From: Zafaria cholistanensis
GTDB lineage: Bacteria; Actinomycetota; Actinomycetes; Actinomycetales; Micrococcaceae
Direction of reading: 5' to 3'
DNA: 64,000 bases
Assembly (NCBI RefSeq): GCF_008580665.1
Contig: NZ_BKDJ01000001.1
Location: forward strand, 62,001-126,000
Positions 25,479-35,823 of this stretch are shown here, piece by piece (position 1 is the stretch's first letter; every line of letters begins with the position of its first letter). Position numbers and translations under genes: made by a program. The notes under the pieces were generated by a model, which was given only the letters and a program-made list of their open reading frames with translations, had not been told where the DNA came from and ran no database searches.

Positions 25479-25934
25479 GGCAATGAATCCCTGGCCGGGG
25501 GGCCGGCGCCGGCCCGGGCAGGCACCGCCCGTCCCCTGCCCGGCCCCCAATTGGCAATCGGGGCGGAATTCTGCCACACTGGACAAGTTGTTCACGCGCA
25601 TTTCCATGCACCGTGCCTGCCGATCGGGGAACCGATAGCGGGGCAGGGGGCACTGTTTCGACAGGGATTGCGTCCCGCCCGGGATAATGCCCGGGGCAGG
25701 GGCGGATACGACTGAAACGCGGAAATGACCAAAACAGCCTCTTCCCCCAAGCAAACAGTGCGGGTTGCGCTTCGAAAGAATCGCGACACGCCCGACCGCG
25801 GGGGTCGGAGCCTCGGCGGGGTGAGGAACCCGGAATCGTCCGGATTCAGTCCGTTGGAAGGCGTGCCGCTCCGCAAGGAGCCGTAAGGGCACAGCAACTG
25901 TACAGAGAGTGCTATCAGAAAGAGGCATTACGCC
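25479..25934 (+). promoter_or_regulatory. Leader region of the S10 operon (non-coding)
   Basis: There is no gene in these 456 bases. A weak promoter candidate is TTCGAC (25657) with GATAAT (25683) at a 20-bp spacing. Close to rpsJ, GTGCC-GCTCC-GCAA-GGAGC..GGCAC (25863-25891) forms a small stem-loop that may take part in ribosomal-protein feedback. CCCCCAAG occurs at about 25746 but not in a hairpin loop. Confidence 0.45.
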
Positions 25935-26243
25935 ATGGCGGGACAGAAAATCCGCATCCGGCTGAAGTCGTATGACCACGAGGTCATTGACGTTTCTGCC
26001 CGGAAGATCGTTGAGACGGTCACGCGCGCAGGCGCAACCGTGGTTGGCCCCGTGCCGCTGCCGACGGAGAAGAACGTGTACTGCGTCATCCGCTCGCCCC
26101 ACAAGTACAAGGACTCTCGTGAGCACTTCGAAATGCGTACTCACAAGCGTCTGATCGACATCATCGACCCGACCCCGAAGGCCGTCGACTCGCTCATGCG
26201 TCTCGACCTGCCGGCGGACGTCAACATCGAAATCAAGCTCTAG
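25935..26243 (+). CDS. rpsJ: 30S ribosomal protein S10
   Basis: First gene of the S10 operon; 102 residues, the family length. S10 is part of the 30S head and, as NusE, binds NusB in antitermination. The N-terminus [19 protein letters not shown] and the block [20 protein letters not shown] are diagnostic. ATG at 25935 is behind AAAGAGG. rplC starts 18 bp downstream. Confidence 0.98.
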
Positions 26244-26261
26244 GGGAGGTGCTGAGAAACT

Positions 26262-26912
26262 ATGACCGCAACCCGTAATATCAAGGGCCTGCTGGGCACG
26301 AAGCTCGGCATGACCCAGGTGTGGGACGAGAACAACAAGCTCATCCCGGTCACCGTCGTGCAGGCCGACTCCAACGTCGTGACCCAGCTCCGCAATGCGG
26401 ACCGCGATGGCTACACCGCCGTGCAGATCGGCTACGGCCAGATCGACCCGCGCAAGGTCACCAAGCCGCTGGCCGGCCACTTCGAGGCCGCCGGGGTCAC
26501 CCCGCGCCGCCACGTCGTGGAGCTGCGCACCGCCGACGCCGGTTCTTACGAGCTGGGCCAGGAGCTCTCCGTTGAGCTTTTCGAGGCCGGCCAGAAGATC
26601 GACGTCGTGGGCAAGTCCAAGGGTAAGGGCTTCGCCGGTGTCATGAAGCGCCACGGCTTCCACGGTGTCGGCGCCTCCCACGGTGCCCACAAGAACCACC
26701 GTAAGCCGGGTTCCATCGGTGGCGCGTCCACCCCGGGCCGCGTCTTCAAGGGCCTGCGCATGGCTGGCCGCATGGGCGCCGTGCGCCACACCACGCAGAA
26801 CCTCACGGTTCACGCGGTGGACGCCGAGAAGAACCTCCTGCTGATCAAGGGTGCCGTTCCGGGCGCCCGCGGCCAGGTCGTCCTCGTACGCTCTGCCGTG
26901 AAGGGAGCATAA
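26262..26912 (+). CDS. rplC: 50S ribosomal protein L3
   Basis: Early-assembly 23S rRNA-binding protein near the peptidyl-transferase centre; 216 residues. The start is ATG 26262 behind [25 protein letters not shown] and [12 protein letters not shown] are the family blocks. The extended loop [19 protein letters not shown] reaches toward the active site. rplD follows after 4 bp. Confidence 0.97.
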   Translation: MTATRNIKGLLGTKLGMTQVWDENNKLIPVTVVQADSNVVTQLRNADRDGYTAVQIGYGQIDPRKVTKPLAGHFEAAGVTPRRHVVELRTADAGSYELGQELSVELFEAGQKIDVVGKSKGKGFAGVMKRHGFHGVGASHGAHKNHRKPGSIGGASTPGRVFKGLRMAGRMGAVRHTTQNLTVHAVDAEKNLLLIKGAVPGARGQVVLVRSAVKGA

Positions 26913-26916
26913 GTAA

Positions 26917-27522
26917 ATGGCTAACTCTGCACTGAAGGTCGAGCTTCCCGCCGCGATCTTCGACGTCCAGACCAACGTCCCGCTGCTGCACCAGGTTGTC
27001 GTGGCCCAGCTGGCCGCCGCCCGCCAGGGTACGCACAAGACCAAGACCCGCGCCGAGGTTTCCGGCGCCGGCCGCAAGCCGTTCAAGCAGAAGGGCACGG
27101 GCCGCGCCCGCCAGGGTTCCATCCGTGCTCCGCACATGACCGGTGGTGGCGTTGTCCACGGCCCGCAGCCGCGCGACTACAGCCAGCGGACCCCCAAGAA
27201 GATGAAGGCCGCCGCCCTGCGCGGAGCCCTCTCCGACCGTGCCCGCAACGGCCGCATCCACGTGGTCGAGTCCCTGGTTGCCGGCACCACGCCGTCCACC
27301 AAGGAGGCGCTGGCCACCCTGCGCGCTCTGTCCGAGCGCAAGAACCTGCTCGTTGTCATCGATCGTGCCAACGACGTTGCCGCGCTGTCCGTGCGCAACC
27401 TCGCTGAAGTTCACGTCCTCTACGTTGACCAGCTGAACACCTACGATGTTCTGGTCTCCGATGATGTCGTGTTCACCAAGGCCGCCTTCGATGCCCTGGT
27501 CAACAAGGAGGCCGCCAAGTGA
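26917..27522 (+). CDS. rplD: 50S ribosomal protein L4
   Basis: Lines the nascent-peptide exit tunnel; 201 residues. The tunnel loop [19 protein letters not shown] is intact, with no macrolide-type change that I can recognise. In E. coli L4 represses the S10 operon; whether this holds here is not shown. It overlaps rplW by 4 bp (GTGA). Confidence 0.96.
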   Translation: MANSALKVELPAAIFDVQTNVPLLHQVVVAQLAAARQGTHKTKTRAEVSGAGRKPFKQKGTGRARQGSIRAPHMTGGGVVHGPQPRDYSQRTPKKMKAAALRGALSDRARNGRIHVVESLVAGTTPSTKEALATLRALSERKNLLVVIDRANDVAALSVRNLAEVHVLYVDQLNTYDVLVSDDVVFTKAAFDALVNKEAAK

Positions 27523-27824
27523 GCGCCGCCCTGTCCAAGTCTCCGCACGACGTCGTTATTGCGCCGGTCGTTTCGGAAAAGAGCTACGGCCTGATCGACG
27601 AAGGCAAGTACACCTTCCTGGTCGACCCGCGCTCGAACAAGACCGAGATCAAGCTGGCGGTGGAGAAGATTTTCTCCGTCCAGGTTGCCTCCGTCAACAC
27701 CATCAACCGTGCCGGTAAGCGCAAGCGCACTCGCTTCGGGTGGGGTGCACGCAAGAACACCAAGCGTGCCATCATCACCCTGAAGGAAGGCACCATCGAC
27801 ATCTTCGGCGGTCCGCTTTCCTAA
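27519..27824 (+). CDS. rplW: 50S ribosomal protein L23
   Basis: Exit-tunnel rim protein that docks trigger factor and SRP; 101 residues from GTG 27519, overlapping the rplD stop. Characteristic are [18 protein letters not shown] and the basic loop [20 protein letters not shown]. The rplD-rplW coupling is the usual one. Confidence 0.96.
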   Translation: MSAALSKSPHDVVIAPVVSEKSYGLIDEGKYTFLVDPRSNKTEIKLAVEKIFSVQVASVNTINRAGKRKRTRFGWGARKNTKRAIITLKEGTIDIFGGPLS

Positions 27825-27854
27825 GCGGAGACCACTTTAACGAGGAATTGAATT

Positions 27855-28694
27855 ATGGGAATCCGTAAGTACAAGCCGACTACCCCGGGCCTTCGCGGCT
27901 CGAGCGTGGCCGACTTCGCAGAAATCACGCGGTCGACGCCGGAAAAGTCGCTGCTCCGCCCGCTCACCAAGACCGGCGGACGCAACAACTCCGGTAAGAT
28001 CACCACCCGCCACAAGGGTGGTGGCCACAAGCGCCAGTACCGTCTGATCGACTTCCGTCGCCACGACAAGGACGGCGTGCCGGCGAAGGTCGCTCACATC
28101 GAGTACGACCCGAACCGCACCGCGCGCATCGCGCTGCTCCACTACGTGGACGGCACCAAGCGCTACATCATCGCGCCGAACAAGCTGAAGCAGGGCGACC
28201 AGATCGAAGCCGGTCCGGACGCTGACATCAAGCCGGGCAACAACCTGCCGCTGCGCAACATCCCCGTGGGTACCGTGATCCACGCCGTGGAGCTGCGTCC
28301 GGGCGGCGGGGCCAAGATGGCCCGCTCCGCAGGCGCCTCCGTGCAGCTGGTTGCCCGTGAGGGCCGCTTCGCCCAGCTGCGCCTGCCCTCCGGCGAAATC
28401 CGCAACGTTGACGTGCGCTGCCGCGCCACGATCGGCGAGGTCGGCAACGCCGAGCAGTCGAACATCAACTGGGGCAAGGCCGGCCGCATGCGCTGGAAGG
28501 GCGTTCGCCCGACCGTCCGTGGTGTCGCCATGAACCCGGTCGACCACCCGCACGGTGGTGGCGAGGGCAAGACCTCCGGTGGTCGCCACCCGGTCAACCC
28601 GAACGGCAAGCCGGAAGGGCGCACCCGTCGCCCGAACAAGGAAAGCGACAAGCTTATTGTGCGTCGCCGTCGTACCGGCAAGAACAAGCGATAG
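27855..28694 (+). CDS. rplB: 50S ribosomal protein L2
   Basis: One of the most conserved 50S proteins, needed for subunit association and peptidyl transfer; 279 residues. [17 protein letters not shown] opens the protein, and the catalytically important C-terminal block [18 protein letters not shown] is complete. The Lys/Arg-rich tail [10 protein letters not shown]-like sequence is normal. ATG 27855 follows ACGAGGAATTG. Confidence 0.97.
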   Translation: MGIRKYKPTTPGLRGSSVADFAEITRSTPEKSLLRPLTKTGGRNNSGKITTRHKGGGHKRQYRLIDFRRHDKDGVPAKVAHIEYDPNRTARIALLHYVDGTKRYIIAPNKLKQGDQIEAGPDADIKPGNNLPLRNIPVGTVIHAVELRPGGGAKMARSAGASVQLVAREGRFAQLRLPSGEIRNVDVRCRATIGEVGNAEQSNINWGKAGRMRWKGVRPTVRGVAMNPVDHPHGGGEGKTSGGRHPVNPNGKPEGRTRRPNKESDKLIVRRRRTGKNKR

Positions 28695-28706
28695 GAGCCT
28701 GGAAAC

Positions 28707-28988
28707 ATGCCACGCAGCCTGAAGAAAGGCCCCTTCGTCGATCAGCACCTCTTCGTAAAGGTCGCTGCTGAGAACGAAAAGGGCACCAAGAACGTCATCA
28801 AGACGTGGTCCCGCCGTTCGATGATCGTCCCGGACATGCTCGGGCACACGATCGCCGTTCACGACGGACGCAAGCACATTCCGGTGTTTGTCACCGAGTC
28901 GATGGTCGGGCACAAGCTCGGCGAATTCGCCCCGACGCGGACTTTCCGCAGCCACGTGAAGGACGACAAGAAGGGCAAGCGCCGCTAA
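28707..28988 (+). CDS. rpsS: 30S ribosomal protein S19
   Basis: 30S head protein that pairs with S13 and touches the A-site tRNA region; 93 residues. [16 protein letters not shown] and [18 protein letters not shown] are diagnostic. It starts 12 bp after rplB, behind AGGAGCC. Confidence 0.97.
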   Translation: MPRSLKKGPFVDQHLFVKVAAENEKGTKNVIKTWSRRSMIVPDMLGHTIAVHDGRKHIPVFVTESMVGHKLGEFAPTRTFRSHVKDDKKGKRR

Positions 28989-29043
28989 CCCGCAAGGGTA
29001 GCGAGTGCTTAGCACTTCTTCGATAGACGAGAGAAGGAAAGCA

Positions 29044-29409
29044 ATGGAAGCCAAGGCAATTGCGCGCCATATCCGCGTAACGCCTATGAAGGCCCGGCGC
29101 GTCGTCAACCTTGTTCGTGGCAAGCAGGCGAATGAGGCTCTGGCGATTCTGAAGTTCGCCCCGCAGGCAGCTTCGGAGCCGGTGTTCAAGGTTGTTGCGT
29201 CGGCCGTCGCCAACGCACGTGTCGCCGCGGACCGCGAAGGCGTCGCGTTCAAGGAGGACGAGCTGTTCATCAGCGAGGCCTTTGTTGACGAGGGTCCGAC
29301 CATGAAGCGGTTCCAGCCGCGTGCCCAGGGCCGCGCGTTCCGCATCAACAAGCGCACCAGCCACATCACTGTGGTCGTTGCAACCCCGGAGAAGGGTGGG
29401 GAAAAGTAA
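29044..29409 (+). CDS. rplV: 50S ribosomal protein L22
   Basis: Lines the exit tunnel opposite L4; 121 residues from ATG 29044 behind GAGAAGGAAA (an upstream GTG at 29005 is unlikely). Signature blocks are [28 protein letters not shown] and the hairpin tip [18 protein letters not shown]. rpsC starts directly after the stop codon. Confidence 0.97.
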   Translation: MEAKAIARHIRVTPMKARRVVNLVRGKQANEALAILKFAPQAASEPVFKVVASAVANARVAADREGVAFKEDELFISEAFVDEGPTMKRFQPRAQGRAFRINKRTSHITVVVATPEKGGEK

Positions 29410-30228
29410 ATGGGTCAGAAGGTTAATCCGAACGGTTTCCGTCTCGGCATCACCACCGACCACGTCTCGCACTGGTTTGCCGACAGCAACAAGCCGGGTC
29501 AGCGCTACAAGGACTTCGTTCGCGAGGACGTCAAGATCCGCGAGCTGATGACCGTGGGCATGGAGCGCGCCGGTATCGCCAAGGTCGAGATCGAGCGCAC
29601 CCGCGACCGCGTCCGCGTGGACATCCACACGGCGCGTCCGGGCATCGTCATCGGCCGCCGCGGCGCCGAGGCCGACCGCATCCGCGGCGAGCTGGAGAAG
29701 CTCACCGGCAAGCAGGTTCAGCTGAACATCCTCGAGGTCAAGAACCCCGAGATCGAGGCCCAGCTGGTTGCCCAGGGCATCGCCGAGCAGCTCTCTTCCC
29801 GCGTTGCGTTCCGCCGCGCGATGAAGAAGGCCATGCAGTCCGCAATGCGCGCCGGCGCCAAGGGCATCCGTGTCCAGTGCTCCGGCCGTCTGGGCGGCGC
29901 CGAAATGTCCCGCAAGGAGTTCTACCGCGAAGGCCGTGTGCCCCTGCACACCCTCCGCGCGAACATCGACTACGGCAAGTTCGAGGCCAAGACCACCTTT
30001 GGCCGTATCGGCGTGAAGGTGTGGATCTACAAGGGCGATGTGACCGCCAAGGAGCTCGCGGCCCAGGCCGCAGCCGCTCCGGCCCGCGGTCGCGGCGAGC
30101 GCCCGGGTCGCCCCGGCGGCCAGGGTGGCGACCGCCGTCGTCGCAACGACCGCAACGCCGCTCCGGCCTCCGAGGCAGCGCAGGCTGCCGAGGCTCCGGC
30201 CGCGGCCGCAGAAGGAGGACAGGCTTAA
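29410..30228 (+). CDS. rpsC: 30S ribosomal protein S3
   Basis: mRNA-entry-site protein with helicase activity; 272 residues, longer than the roughly 233 of E. coli. [18 protein letters not shown] opens the chain, the type-2 KH domain carries VIGRRGAE, and the C-terminal S3 domain includes [20 protein letters not shown]. The last 55 residues are an Arg/Gly-rich then Ala/Glu-rich extension of low complexity. rplP begins at the next base. Confidence 0.97.
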   Translation: MGQKVNPNGFRLGITTDHVSHWFADSNKPGQRYKDFVREDVKIRELMTVGMERAGIAKVEIERTRDRVRVDIHTARPGIVIGRRGAEADRIRGELEKLTGKQVQLNILEVKNPEIEAQLVAQGIAEQLSSRVAFRRAMKKAMQSAMRAGAKGIRVQCSGRLGGAEMSRKEFYREGRVPLHTLRANIDYGKFEAKTTFGRIGVKVWIYKGDVTAKELAAQAAAAPARGRGERPGRPGGQGGDRRRRNDRNAAPASEAAQAAEAPAAAAEGGQA

Positions 30229-30645
30229 ATGCTTATCCCACGCCGAGTCAAGTTCCGTAAGCAGCACCACCCGAAGCGTTCGGGCAATGCTACCGGCGGA
30301 ACCGAGGTTACCTTTGGCGAGTACGGCATCCAGGCCCTGACCCCGGCCTACGTGACGAACCGTCAGATCGAAGCCGCGCGTATCGCGATGACCCGCCACA
30401 TCAAGCGTGGCGGTAAGGTCTGGATCAACATTTATCCGGACCGCCCGCTGACCAAGAAGCCCGCCGAAACCCGTATGGGTTCCGGTAAGGGTTCGCCGGA
30501 ATGGTGGGTCGCAAACGTCAAGCCGGGACGGGTTCTGTTTGAACTCTCCGGCGTCAATGAAGAGGTAGCTCGCGAGGCCCTGCGCCTGGCAATCCACAAG
30601 CTGCCGCTGAAGGCACGCATTGTGCGTCGTGAGGCAGGTGAATAG
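30229..30645 (+). CDS. rplP: 50S ribosomal protein L16
   Basis: Organises the A-site side of the peptidyl-transferase centre; 138 residues. [19 protein letters not shown] and [19 protein letters not shown] are the diagnostic blocks. It starts immediately after the rpsC stop and ends 2 bp before rpmC, so the three are translated as one coupled unit. Confidence 0.97.
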   Translation: MLIPRRVKFRKQHHPKRSGNATGGTEVTFGEYGIQALTPAYVTNRQIEAARIAMTRHIKRGGKVWINIYPDRPLTKKPAETRMGSGKGSPEWWVANVKPGRVLFELSGVNEEVAREALRLAIHKLPLKARIVRREAGE

Positions 30646-30647
30646 GA

Positions 30648-30899
30648 ATGGCAATCGGATCTAAGGATCTCGCAACCGAGGCCCTTGACGGCTTCGACAA
30701 CGGCCGTCTGGTCGAGGAGCTGAAGAAGGCCAAGGAGGAACTCTTCAACCTCCGTTTCCAGTCCGCCACCGGCCAGCTGGAATCGCACGGTCGCCTGAAG
30801 TCTGTCAAGCGCGACATCGCCCGCATCTACACGGTGCTGCGCGAACGCGAGCTGGGCATCCGCCAGGAAGTTGTTGTCCCGGCGGAGGACGCCAAGTAA
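30648..30899 (+). CDS. rpmC: 50S ribosomal protein L29
   Basis: Small helical exit-tunnel-rim protein of 83 residues. The core [20 protein letters not shown] and [20 protein letters not shown] is complete; the N-terminus is about ten residues longer than in E. coli. The stop overlaps the rpsQ start (TAATG). Confidence 0.95.
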   Translation: MAIGSKDLATEALDGFDNGRLVEELKKAKEELFNLRFQSATGQLESHGRLKSVKRDIARIYTVLRERELGIRQEVVVPAEDAK

Positions 30900-31189
30900 T
30901 GAGCGAGAAGGAAAACGCAGTGGCTGAAGCAGCAGAAGCGCGCGGTTACCGCAAGACCCTCCGCGGGTACGTGGTTTCCGACAAGATGCAGAAGACCATC
31001 GTCGTGGACGTGGAGGATCGCGTGAAGCACTCCCTCTACGGCAAGGTCATGCGCCGCAACAAGAAGGTCAAGGCCCACGACGAGCAGAACGTCGCCGGCA
31101 TCGGCGACCTGGTGCTCATCGCCGAGACCCGTCCCTTGTCCAAGGACAAGAACTGGCGCCTGGTGGAGATCATCGAAAAGGCCAAGTAA
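30899..31189 (+). CDS. rpsQ: 30S ribosomal protein S17
   Basis: 16S rRNA-binding OB-fold protein of 96 residues. [20 protein letters not shown] and [20 protein letters not shown] are diagnostic. ATG 30899 overlaps the rpmC stop; a GTG 21 bp further in would drop seven residues. It is the last gene of the S10 unit because two hairpins follow. Confidence 0.96.
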   Translation: MSEKENAVAEAAEARGYRKTLRGYVVSDKMQKTIVVDVEDRVKHSLYGKVMRRNKKVKAHDEQNVAGIGDLVLIAETRPLSKDKNWRLVEIIEKAK

Positions 31190-31223
31190 GGCCTGCTTGA
31201 TGCGCTCCTGAGGGGTGCAGGCC

Positions 31224-31245
31224 GCGGCCGGCTCGCGCCGGCCGC
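31224..31245 (+). terminator. First hairpin after rpsQ
   Basis: Stem GCGGCCGGC/GCCGGCCGC with loop TCGC, followed by an A-run. It lies just upstream of a stronger terminator. Confidence 0.55.
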
Positions 31246-31258
31246 GCAAAAAAACCGG

Positions 31259-31312
31259 GGCCGGGACCCGAAATCATGCGTTCACCGCACGATTTCGGGT
31301 CCCGGCCTTTTT
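31259..31312 (+). terminator. Strong terminator between the S10 and spc operons
   Basis: Long stem GGCCGGGACCCGAAATC pairing with GATTTCGGGTCCCGGCC, an extra inner TGCG/CGCA stem, and TTTTT at 31308-31312. It divides rpsJ-rpsQ from rplN-rplO. Confidence 0.88.
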
Positions 31313-31578
31313 GGCGTAATATTGAATATCTGTGCGCCCTGCATGTGAAGACTATCCACCTTTGCATCCAGGGCAAGCGTGCGGATGGGGGCGGCGAATC
31401 GTCCCCGCACAGCGCACGGCACGGCTCTCCGGCTAACGCCTCGGCCCTGCCTCCCCAGCAGTTCCGGCCCTTTTGGGCCCGGCTGTTTGGAGGTGGGGGT
31501 AAGCGACAGTTGGGGATGGACCATAAATCCGTTCCGCAAGGCTCCTTGGGAGAACCGGCGAGACGACAGGAGCAAATA
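31313..31578 (+). promoter_or_regulatory. Leader of the spc operon
   Basis: A non-coding stretch between the terminator and rplN. It begins AT-rich (TAATATTGAATATC). TTGAAT at 31322 is the best -35 candidate, but no convincing -10 was found (AAGACT at 31348 is weak). A separate promoter is implied by the terminator upstream. Confidence 0.45.
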
Positions 31579-31947
31579 GTGATTCAGCAGGAGTCGCGAC
31601 TCAAGGTGGCCGACAACACCGGTGCTAAGGAGATCCTTACCATCCGTGTTCTCGGCGGTTCCGGACGTCGCTACGCAGGCATCGGCGACGTCATCGTCGC
31701 CACCGTCAAGGACGCAATCCCTGGCGGCAACGTAAAGAAGGGTGACGTCGTCAAGGCTGTCATCGTTCGTACCAAGAAGGAGCGCCGCCGTGCGGACGGC
31801 TCCTACATCAAGTTCGACGAGAACGCGGCCGTCATCCTCAAGAACGATGGCGAACCCCGCGGTACTCGTATCTTCGGCCCGGTGGGGCGTGAGCTTCGTG
31901 ACAAGAAGTTCATGAAGATCGTTTCCCTGGCTCCGGAGGTGCTGTAA
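31579..31947 (+). CDS. rplN: 50S ribosomal protein L14
   Basis: Inter-subunit bridge protein of 122 residues, first gene of the spc operon. GTG 31579 after CAGGAGCAAATA gives the standard N-terminus [38 protein letters not shown] and [14 protein letters not shown] are family blocks. rplX follows after 2 bp. Confidence 0.97.
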   Translation: MIQQESRLKVADNTGAKEILTIRVLGGSGRRYAGIGDVIVATVKDAIPGGNVKKGDVVKAVIVRTKKERRRADGSYIKFDENAAVILKNDGEPRGTRIFGPVGRELRDKKFMKIVSLAPEVL

Positions 31948-31949
31948 GC

Positions 31950-32312
31950 ATGGGTGCAAAGATCAAGAAGGGCGATCTCGTCCAGGTCATCACGGGCGCC
32001 AAGGCTGAGCGCGGCGGCGACCGCGGCAAGCAGGGCAAGGTCCTGAAGGTGTTCCCGGAGACCAACCGCGTGCTCGTTGAGGGCATCAACCGCGTCACCA
32101 AGCACACCAAGGCCGGCCAGACCGAGCGCGGTACCACCACCGGTGGCATCGAGGTCGTTGAGGCCCCGATGCACGTTTCCAACGTCGCGATCGTGGACCC
32201 GGAGACCAAGAAGCCGACCCGCGTTGGTTTCCGCGAGGAAACCGTCGAGAAGGATGGCGTGAAGAAGACCGTGCGCGTGCGCTACGCCAAGGCTTCCGGA
32301 AAGGCACTCTAA
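31950..32312 (+). CDS. rplX: 50S ribosomal protein L24
   Basis: 50S assembly initiator with a KOW motif, 120 residues. [20 protein letters not shown] and [16 protein letters not shown] show the KOW domain. The stop overlaps the rplE start (TAATG). Confidence 0.96.
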   Translation: MGAKIKKGDLVQVITGAKAERGGDRGKQGKVLKVFPETNRVLVEGINRVTKHTKAGQTERGTTTGGIEVVEAPMHVSNVAIVDPETKKPTRVGFREETVEKDGVKKTVRVRYAKASGKAL

Positions 32313-32884
32313 TGACTGAAGCAGCTGTGAAGACCCAGCCGCGCCTGAAGGCCAAGTACGCCTCCGAGATCCGCGCGACCCTGCAGTCCGAGTTCAACTA
32401 CGCCAACGTCATGCAGGTTCCCGGCCTGGTGAAGGTCGTCGTGAACATGGGTGTCGGCGAGGCCGCCAAGGACTCCAAGCTGATCGAGGGCGCCGTGCGC
32501 GACCTCACCGCGATCACCGGCCAGAAGCCGATGGTCACCAAGGCCCGCAAGTCCATCGCCCAGTTCAAGCTGCGCGAAGGCATGCCGATCGGTGCGCACG
32601 CCACGCTGCGCGGCGACCGCATGTGGGAATTCGTGGACCGCCTGGTCACCCTGGCCCTGCCCCGTATCCGCGACTTCCGCGGCCTGAACGGCAAGCAGTT
32701 CGACGGAAACGGCAACTACACCTTCGGCCTCACGGAGCAGTCCATGTTCCACGAGATCGACCAGGACGCGATCGACCGCGTCCGCGGCATGGACATCACC
32801 GTGGTGACCACCGCCAAGACCGACGCGGAAGGCCGCGCGCTGCTCAAGGCGCTGGGCTTCCCGTTCAAGACCGAAGACAACTAG
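32312..32884 (+). CDS. rplE: 50S ribosomal protein L5
   Basis: 5S rRNA-binding protein of the central protuberance; 190 residues. [37 protein letters not shown] and [17 protein letters not shown] are typical. The next gene is rpsH after 62 bp, with no rpsN (S14) gene in between, unlike the arrangement in E. coli or Bacillus. Confidence 0.97.
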   Translation: MTEAAVKTQPRLKAKYASEIRATLQSEFNYANVMQVPGLVKVVVNMGVGEAAKDSKLIEGAVRDLTAITGQKPMVTKARKSIAQFKLREGMPIGAHATLRGDRMWEFVDRLVTLALPRIRDFRGLNGKQFDGNGNYTFGLTEQSMFHEIDQDAIDRVRGMDITVVTTAKTDAEGRALLKALGFPFKTEDN

Positions 32885-32946
32885 TTCAACTACGTCGCAG
32901 GTCCGTCCCAGGACGGAAACCGTGACGAGGAAGGGCAGAAGCCCAA

Positions 32947-33345
32947 ATGACCATGACAGATCCTGTCGCAGACATGCTGACTCGTCTGCGCAACGCCAAC
33001 TCGGCCTACCACGACACCGTTTCGATGCCGTCGTCCAAGCTGAAGGTGCGCCTTGCGGAGATCCTGAAGCGCGAAGGTTACATCGGTGACTTCGTCGAGG
33101 AAGCTGCCGAGGTCGGCAAGAAGCTGACCATCAGCCTGAAGTTCGGCCCCAGCCGCGAGCGTTCGATCGCCGGCATCCGCCGTATCTCCAAGCCGGGCCT
33201 GCGCGTTTACGCGAAGTCCACCAACCTGCCGCACGTCCTCGGGGGCCTCGGCATTGCCATCCTGTCCACCTCCTCCGGTCTGCTCACCGACCGCCAGGCC
33301 GCAAAGAAGGGCGTAGGTGGGGAAGTCCTCGCCTACGTCTGGTAA
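32947..33345 (+). CDS. rpsH: 30S ribosomal protein S8
   Basis: 16S rRNA-binding protein central to 30S platform assembly; 132 residues. [20 protein letters not shown] and the C-terminal [19 protein letters not shown] are diagnostic. In E. coli S8 represses the spc operon by binding mRNA near rplE; whether the 62-bp gap here holds such a site was not determined. Confidence 0.97.
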   Translation: MTMTDPVADMLTRLRNANSAYHDTVSMPSSKLKVRLAEILKREGYIGDFVEEAAEVGKKLTISLKFGPSRERSIAGIRRISKPGLRVYAKSTNLPHVLGGLGIAILSTSSGLLTDRQAAKKGVGGEVLAYVW

Positions 33346-33365
33346 CGGGAAGGGAGTAAAAGAAC

Positions 33366-33902
33366 ATGTCTCGTATTGGACGTCTCCCCATCACCGTTCC
33401 CGCCGGCGTTGAGGTCAACATCGACGGTGCCACCGTCTCCGTGAAGGGCCCGAAGGGCGAGCTGAACCACGTTGTGGCCAGCCCGATCTCCGTGTCCCTC
33501 GAGGAGGGCACCCTCTCCGTGACCCGCCCGACGGACGACCGCGTCGCCCGCTCGCTGCACGGCCTGACCCGCACCCTGATCGACAACATGATCACCGGTG
33601 TGACCCAGGGCTACAGCAAGGGCCTGGAAATCCACGGCACCGGCTACCGCGTGCAGGCCAAGGGTGCGGACCTCGAGTTCGCCCTGGGCTACTCGCACCC
33701 GGTCAACGTCACCGCTCCGGAAGGCATCACCTTCTCGGTCGAGGGCGCCAACAAGCTGACCGTTTCCGGCATCAGCAAGCAGCAGGTTGGCGAAGTTGCC
33801 GCCAACATCCGCAAGCTCCGCAAGCCTGACCCGTACAAGGGCAAGGGCGTTCGCTACGCGGGCGAAGTTATCCGCCGCAAGGTCGGAAAGGCTGGTAAGT
33901 AA
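33366..33902 (+). CDS. rplF: 50S ribosomal protein L6
   Basis: 50S protein close to the sarcin-ricin loop, 178 residues built from two related halves. [17 protein letters not shown] and the C-terminal signature [20 protein letters not shown] are intact. rplR follows after 2 bp. Confidence 0.97.
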   Translation: MSRIGRLPITVPAGVEVNIDGATVSVKGPKGELNHVVASPISVSLEEGTLSVTRPTDDRVARSLHGLTRTLIDNMITGVTQGYSKGLEIHGTGYRVQAKGADLEFALGYSHPVNVTAPEGITFSVEGANKLTVSGISKQQVGEVAANIRKLRKPDPYKGKGVRYAGEVIRRKVGKAGK

Positions 33903-33904
33903 TC

Positions 33905-34276
33905 ATGGCTCTCGGAATCAAGGGTAAGAGCAAGAGCGCCTCTCGCGGGCGCCGCCACCTGCGTGTCCGTAAGCGCATCGTTGGCACCGAGGCGCGTCCG
34001 CGCCTGGTCGTCAACCGCTCCGCTCGCCACATGTTTGTCCAGGTTGTCGATGACAGCAAGGGCATCACCGTGGCCTACGCCTCCACGCTCGAGGCCGACC
34101 TGCGCGCGTTCGAGGGTGACAAGACCGCCAAGGCCAAGCGCGTTGGCGAGCTCGTTGCCGAGCGCGCCAAGGCTGCCGGCGTCGAAGCCGTTGTCTTCGA
34201 CCGCGGCGGCAACAAGTACCACGGCCGTGTGGCCGCGGTTGCCGATGGCGCTCGTGAAGGTGGGCTGGCACTGTGA
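33905..34276 (+). CDS. rplR: 50S ribosomal protein L18
   Basis: Binds 5S rRNA together with L5; 123 residues. [20 protein letters not shown] and [21 protein letters not shown] are diagnostic. It overlaps the rpsE start by 4 bp (GTGA). Confidence 0.97.
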   Translation: MALGIKGKSKSASRGRRHLRVRKRIVGTEARPRLVVNRSARHMFVQVVDDSKGITVAYASTLEADLRAFEGDKTAKAKRVGELVAERAKAAGVEAVVFDRGGNKYHGRVAAVADGAREGGLAL

Positions 34277-34992
34277 GCGAAGCTACTAACGAGAAGGAAA
34301 CTCAGGTGTCTGAAGCAACTGAGGCAGTGGAGACCGCTGCTCCCGCCGCCGACAACGCTGGCGGACGTCGCGGCGAAGGCCGTGGCGACGGCCGTGGCCG
34401 TGGCGAGGGCCGTGGCCGTGGCGAGGGCCGTGGCCGTGGCCGCGACTCCAAGGACAGCCGCAACGAGGACAAGGACAAGTTCCTTGAGCGCGTTGTGAAC
34501 ATCAACCGCGTGGCTAAGGTCGTCAAGGGCGGCCGCCGCTTCAGCTTCACCGCACTTGTTGTGGTGGGCGACGGCAACGGCCTCGTCGGCGTGGGCTACG
34601 GCAAGGCCAAGGAAGTTCCGGCCGCCATTGCCAAGGGCGTCGAGGAAGCGAAGAAGTCCTTCTTCCGCGTTCCGCGCGTCGGCTCCACCATCCCGCACGT
34701 CGTGCAGGGCGAGGCCGCTGCCGGCGTCGTGCTGCTGCGTCCGGCCGCTCCGGGTACCGGCGTTATCGCCGGTGGTCCGGTCCGCGCCGTGCTCGAGTGC
34801 GCCGGTATCCACGATGTCCTCTCCAAGTCCATGGGCACCTCGAACCAGATCAACATCGTCCACGGCACCGTGGCTGCGCTGAAGATGCTGGAAGAGCCGG
34901 CGGCCGTCGCGGCCCGCCGTGGCCTGCCGATGGATGAGGTTGTGCCGGCCCAGATGCTGCGCACCATCAACAACGCGAAGGCAGGTGCGTAG
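34273..34992 (+). CDS. rpsE: 30S ribosomal protein S5 with RG-repeat N-terminus
   Basis: Accuracy protein at the mRNA entry channel; 239 residues against about 167 in E. coli. The extra 65 N-terminal residues include an Arg/Gly repeat (RGRGEG units) encoded by three near-identical 18-bp copies at 34390-34443. The S5 core starts near [20 protein letters not shown], and [20 protein letters not shown] is conserved. GTG 34273 overlaps rplR. The extension is probably disordered and RNA-binding; this is inferred. Confidence 0.96.
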   Translation: MSEATNEKETQVSEATEAVETAAPAADNAGGRRGEGRGDGRGRGEGRGRGEGRGRGRDSKDSRNEDKDKFLERVVNINRVAKVVKGGRRFSFTALVVVGDGNGLVGVGYGKAKEVPAAIAKGVEEAKKSFFRVPRVGSTIPHVVQGEAAAGVVLLRPAAPGTGVIAGGPVRAVLECAGIHDVLSKSMGTSNQINIVHGTVAALKMLEEPAAVAARRGLPMDEVVPAQMLRTINNAKAGA

Positions 34993-34995
34993 CAA

Positions 34996-35202
34996 GTGGC
35001 CAAGAACCTGGTCCCCAGCGACGCGAAGCTGGCAATTACCCTGATCAAGTCCACCATTGGTGGCAAGCAGAACCAGCGCGACACCGTGCGATCGCTCGGT
35101 CTGAAGCGGATCGGCCACACTGTGGTCCGTACCGCCGACGCCGTGACCGTGGGCATGCTCAACACGGTTCCGCACCTCGTGAAGGTTGAGGAGGCGAAGT
35201 AA
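34996..35202 (+). CDS. rpmD: 50S ribosomal protein L30
   Basis: Small 50S protein of 68 residues from GTG 34996. [20 protein letters not shown] and [12 protein letters not shown] are family blocks. It sits tightly between rpsE and rplO. Confidence 0.96.
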   Translation: MAKNLVPSDAKLAITLIKSTIGGKQNQRDTVRSLGLKRIGHTVVRTADAVTVGMLNTVPHLVKVEEAK

Positions 35203-35204
35203 TC

Positions 35205-35663
35205 ATGGCTGAGAACAAGGAAACCGCTCTCAAGGTCCACCACCTGCGTCCGGCCGAGGGCGCCAAGACCGCAAAGACCCGTGTGGGTCGCGGTGAAGGC
35301 TCCAAGGGCAAGACCGCCGGTCGCGGCACCAAGGGCACCAAGGCCCGCTACCAGGTCAAGGCTGGCTTTGCCGGCGGCCAGCTGCCGCTGCACATGCGCC
35401 TGCCGAAGCTGCGCGGCTTCAAGAACCCGTTCCGCGTCGAGTTCCAGGTCGTGAACCTGGACAAGCTCTCGGAGCTGTTCCCCGAAGGTGGCGAAGTCAC
35501 CGTCGAGGGCCTGGTCGCGAAGGGCGCTGTTCGCAAGAACCAGCCCGTCAAGGTCCTGGGCACCGGCGACATCACCGTCAAGGTGGACGTGAAGGCCAAC
35601 GCCTTCTCCGCGTCCGCCGCCGAGAAGATCGCCGCCGCCGGCGGCAGCGTGACCGAGCTCTAA
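35205..35663 (+). CDS. rplO: 50S ribosomal protein L15
   Basis: Late-assembly 50S protein of 152 residues. [30 protein letters not shown] and [18 protein letters not shown] are diagnostic. It closes the spc ribosomal-protein run; a hairpin follows, and secY has its own promoter. Confidence 0.97.
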   Translation: MAENKETALKVHHLRPAEGAKTAKTRVGRGEGSKGKTAGRGTKGTKARYQVKAGFAGGQLPLHMRLPKLRGFKNPFRVEFQVVNLDKLSELFPEGGEVTVEGLVAKGAVRKNQPVKVLGTGDITVKVDVKANAFSASAAEKIAAAGGSVTEL

Positions 35664-35687
35664 GCTTGCGTTGATCTTGTTGGTCCC

Positions 35688-35731
35688 GAAGGGCCGCCGG
35701 ATCCGGTGAAAACCGGACCCGGCGGCCCTTC
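35688..35731 (+). terminator. Terminator between rplO and secY
   Basis: Stem GAAGGGCCGCCGG pairing with CCGGCGGCCCTTC, with an inner TCCGGT/ACCGGA stem and GAAA loop. It ends the spc unit. Confidence 0.78.
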
Positions 35732-35823
35732 GGCGTTTAACCCCCGGGGGACGGCCCCGGGCCGGCGCCGCGCCATCCAGCCTTTTGTGTGCGTTTGTTT
35801 ACGGGCGAACCTCCCGATACCGG

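Noticed and set aside
25740-25760. Further CCCCCAAG copy upstream of rpsJ as a fourth 6C-like hairpin
   Set aside because: No flanking inverted arms were found, so the motif alone is not evidence.
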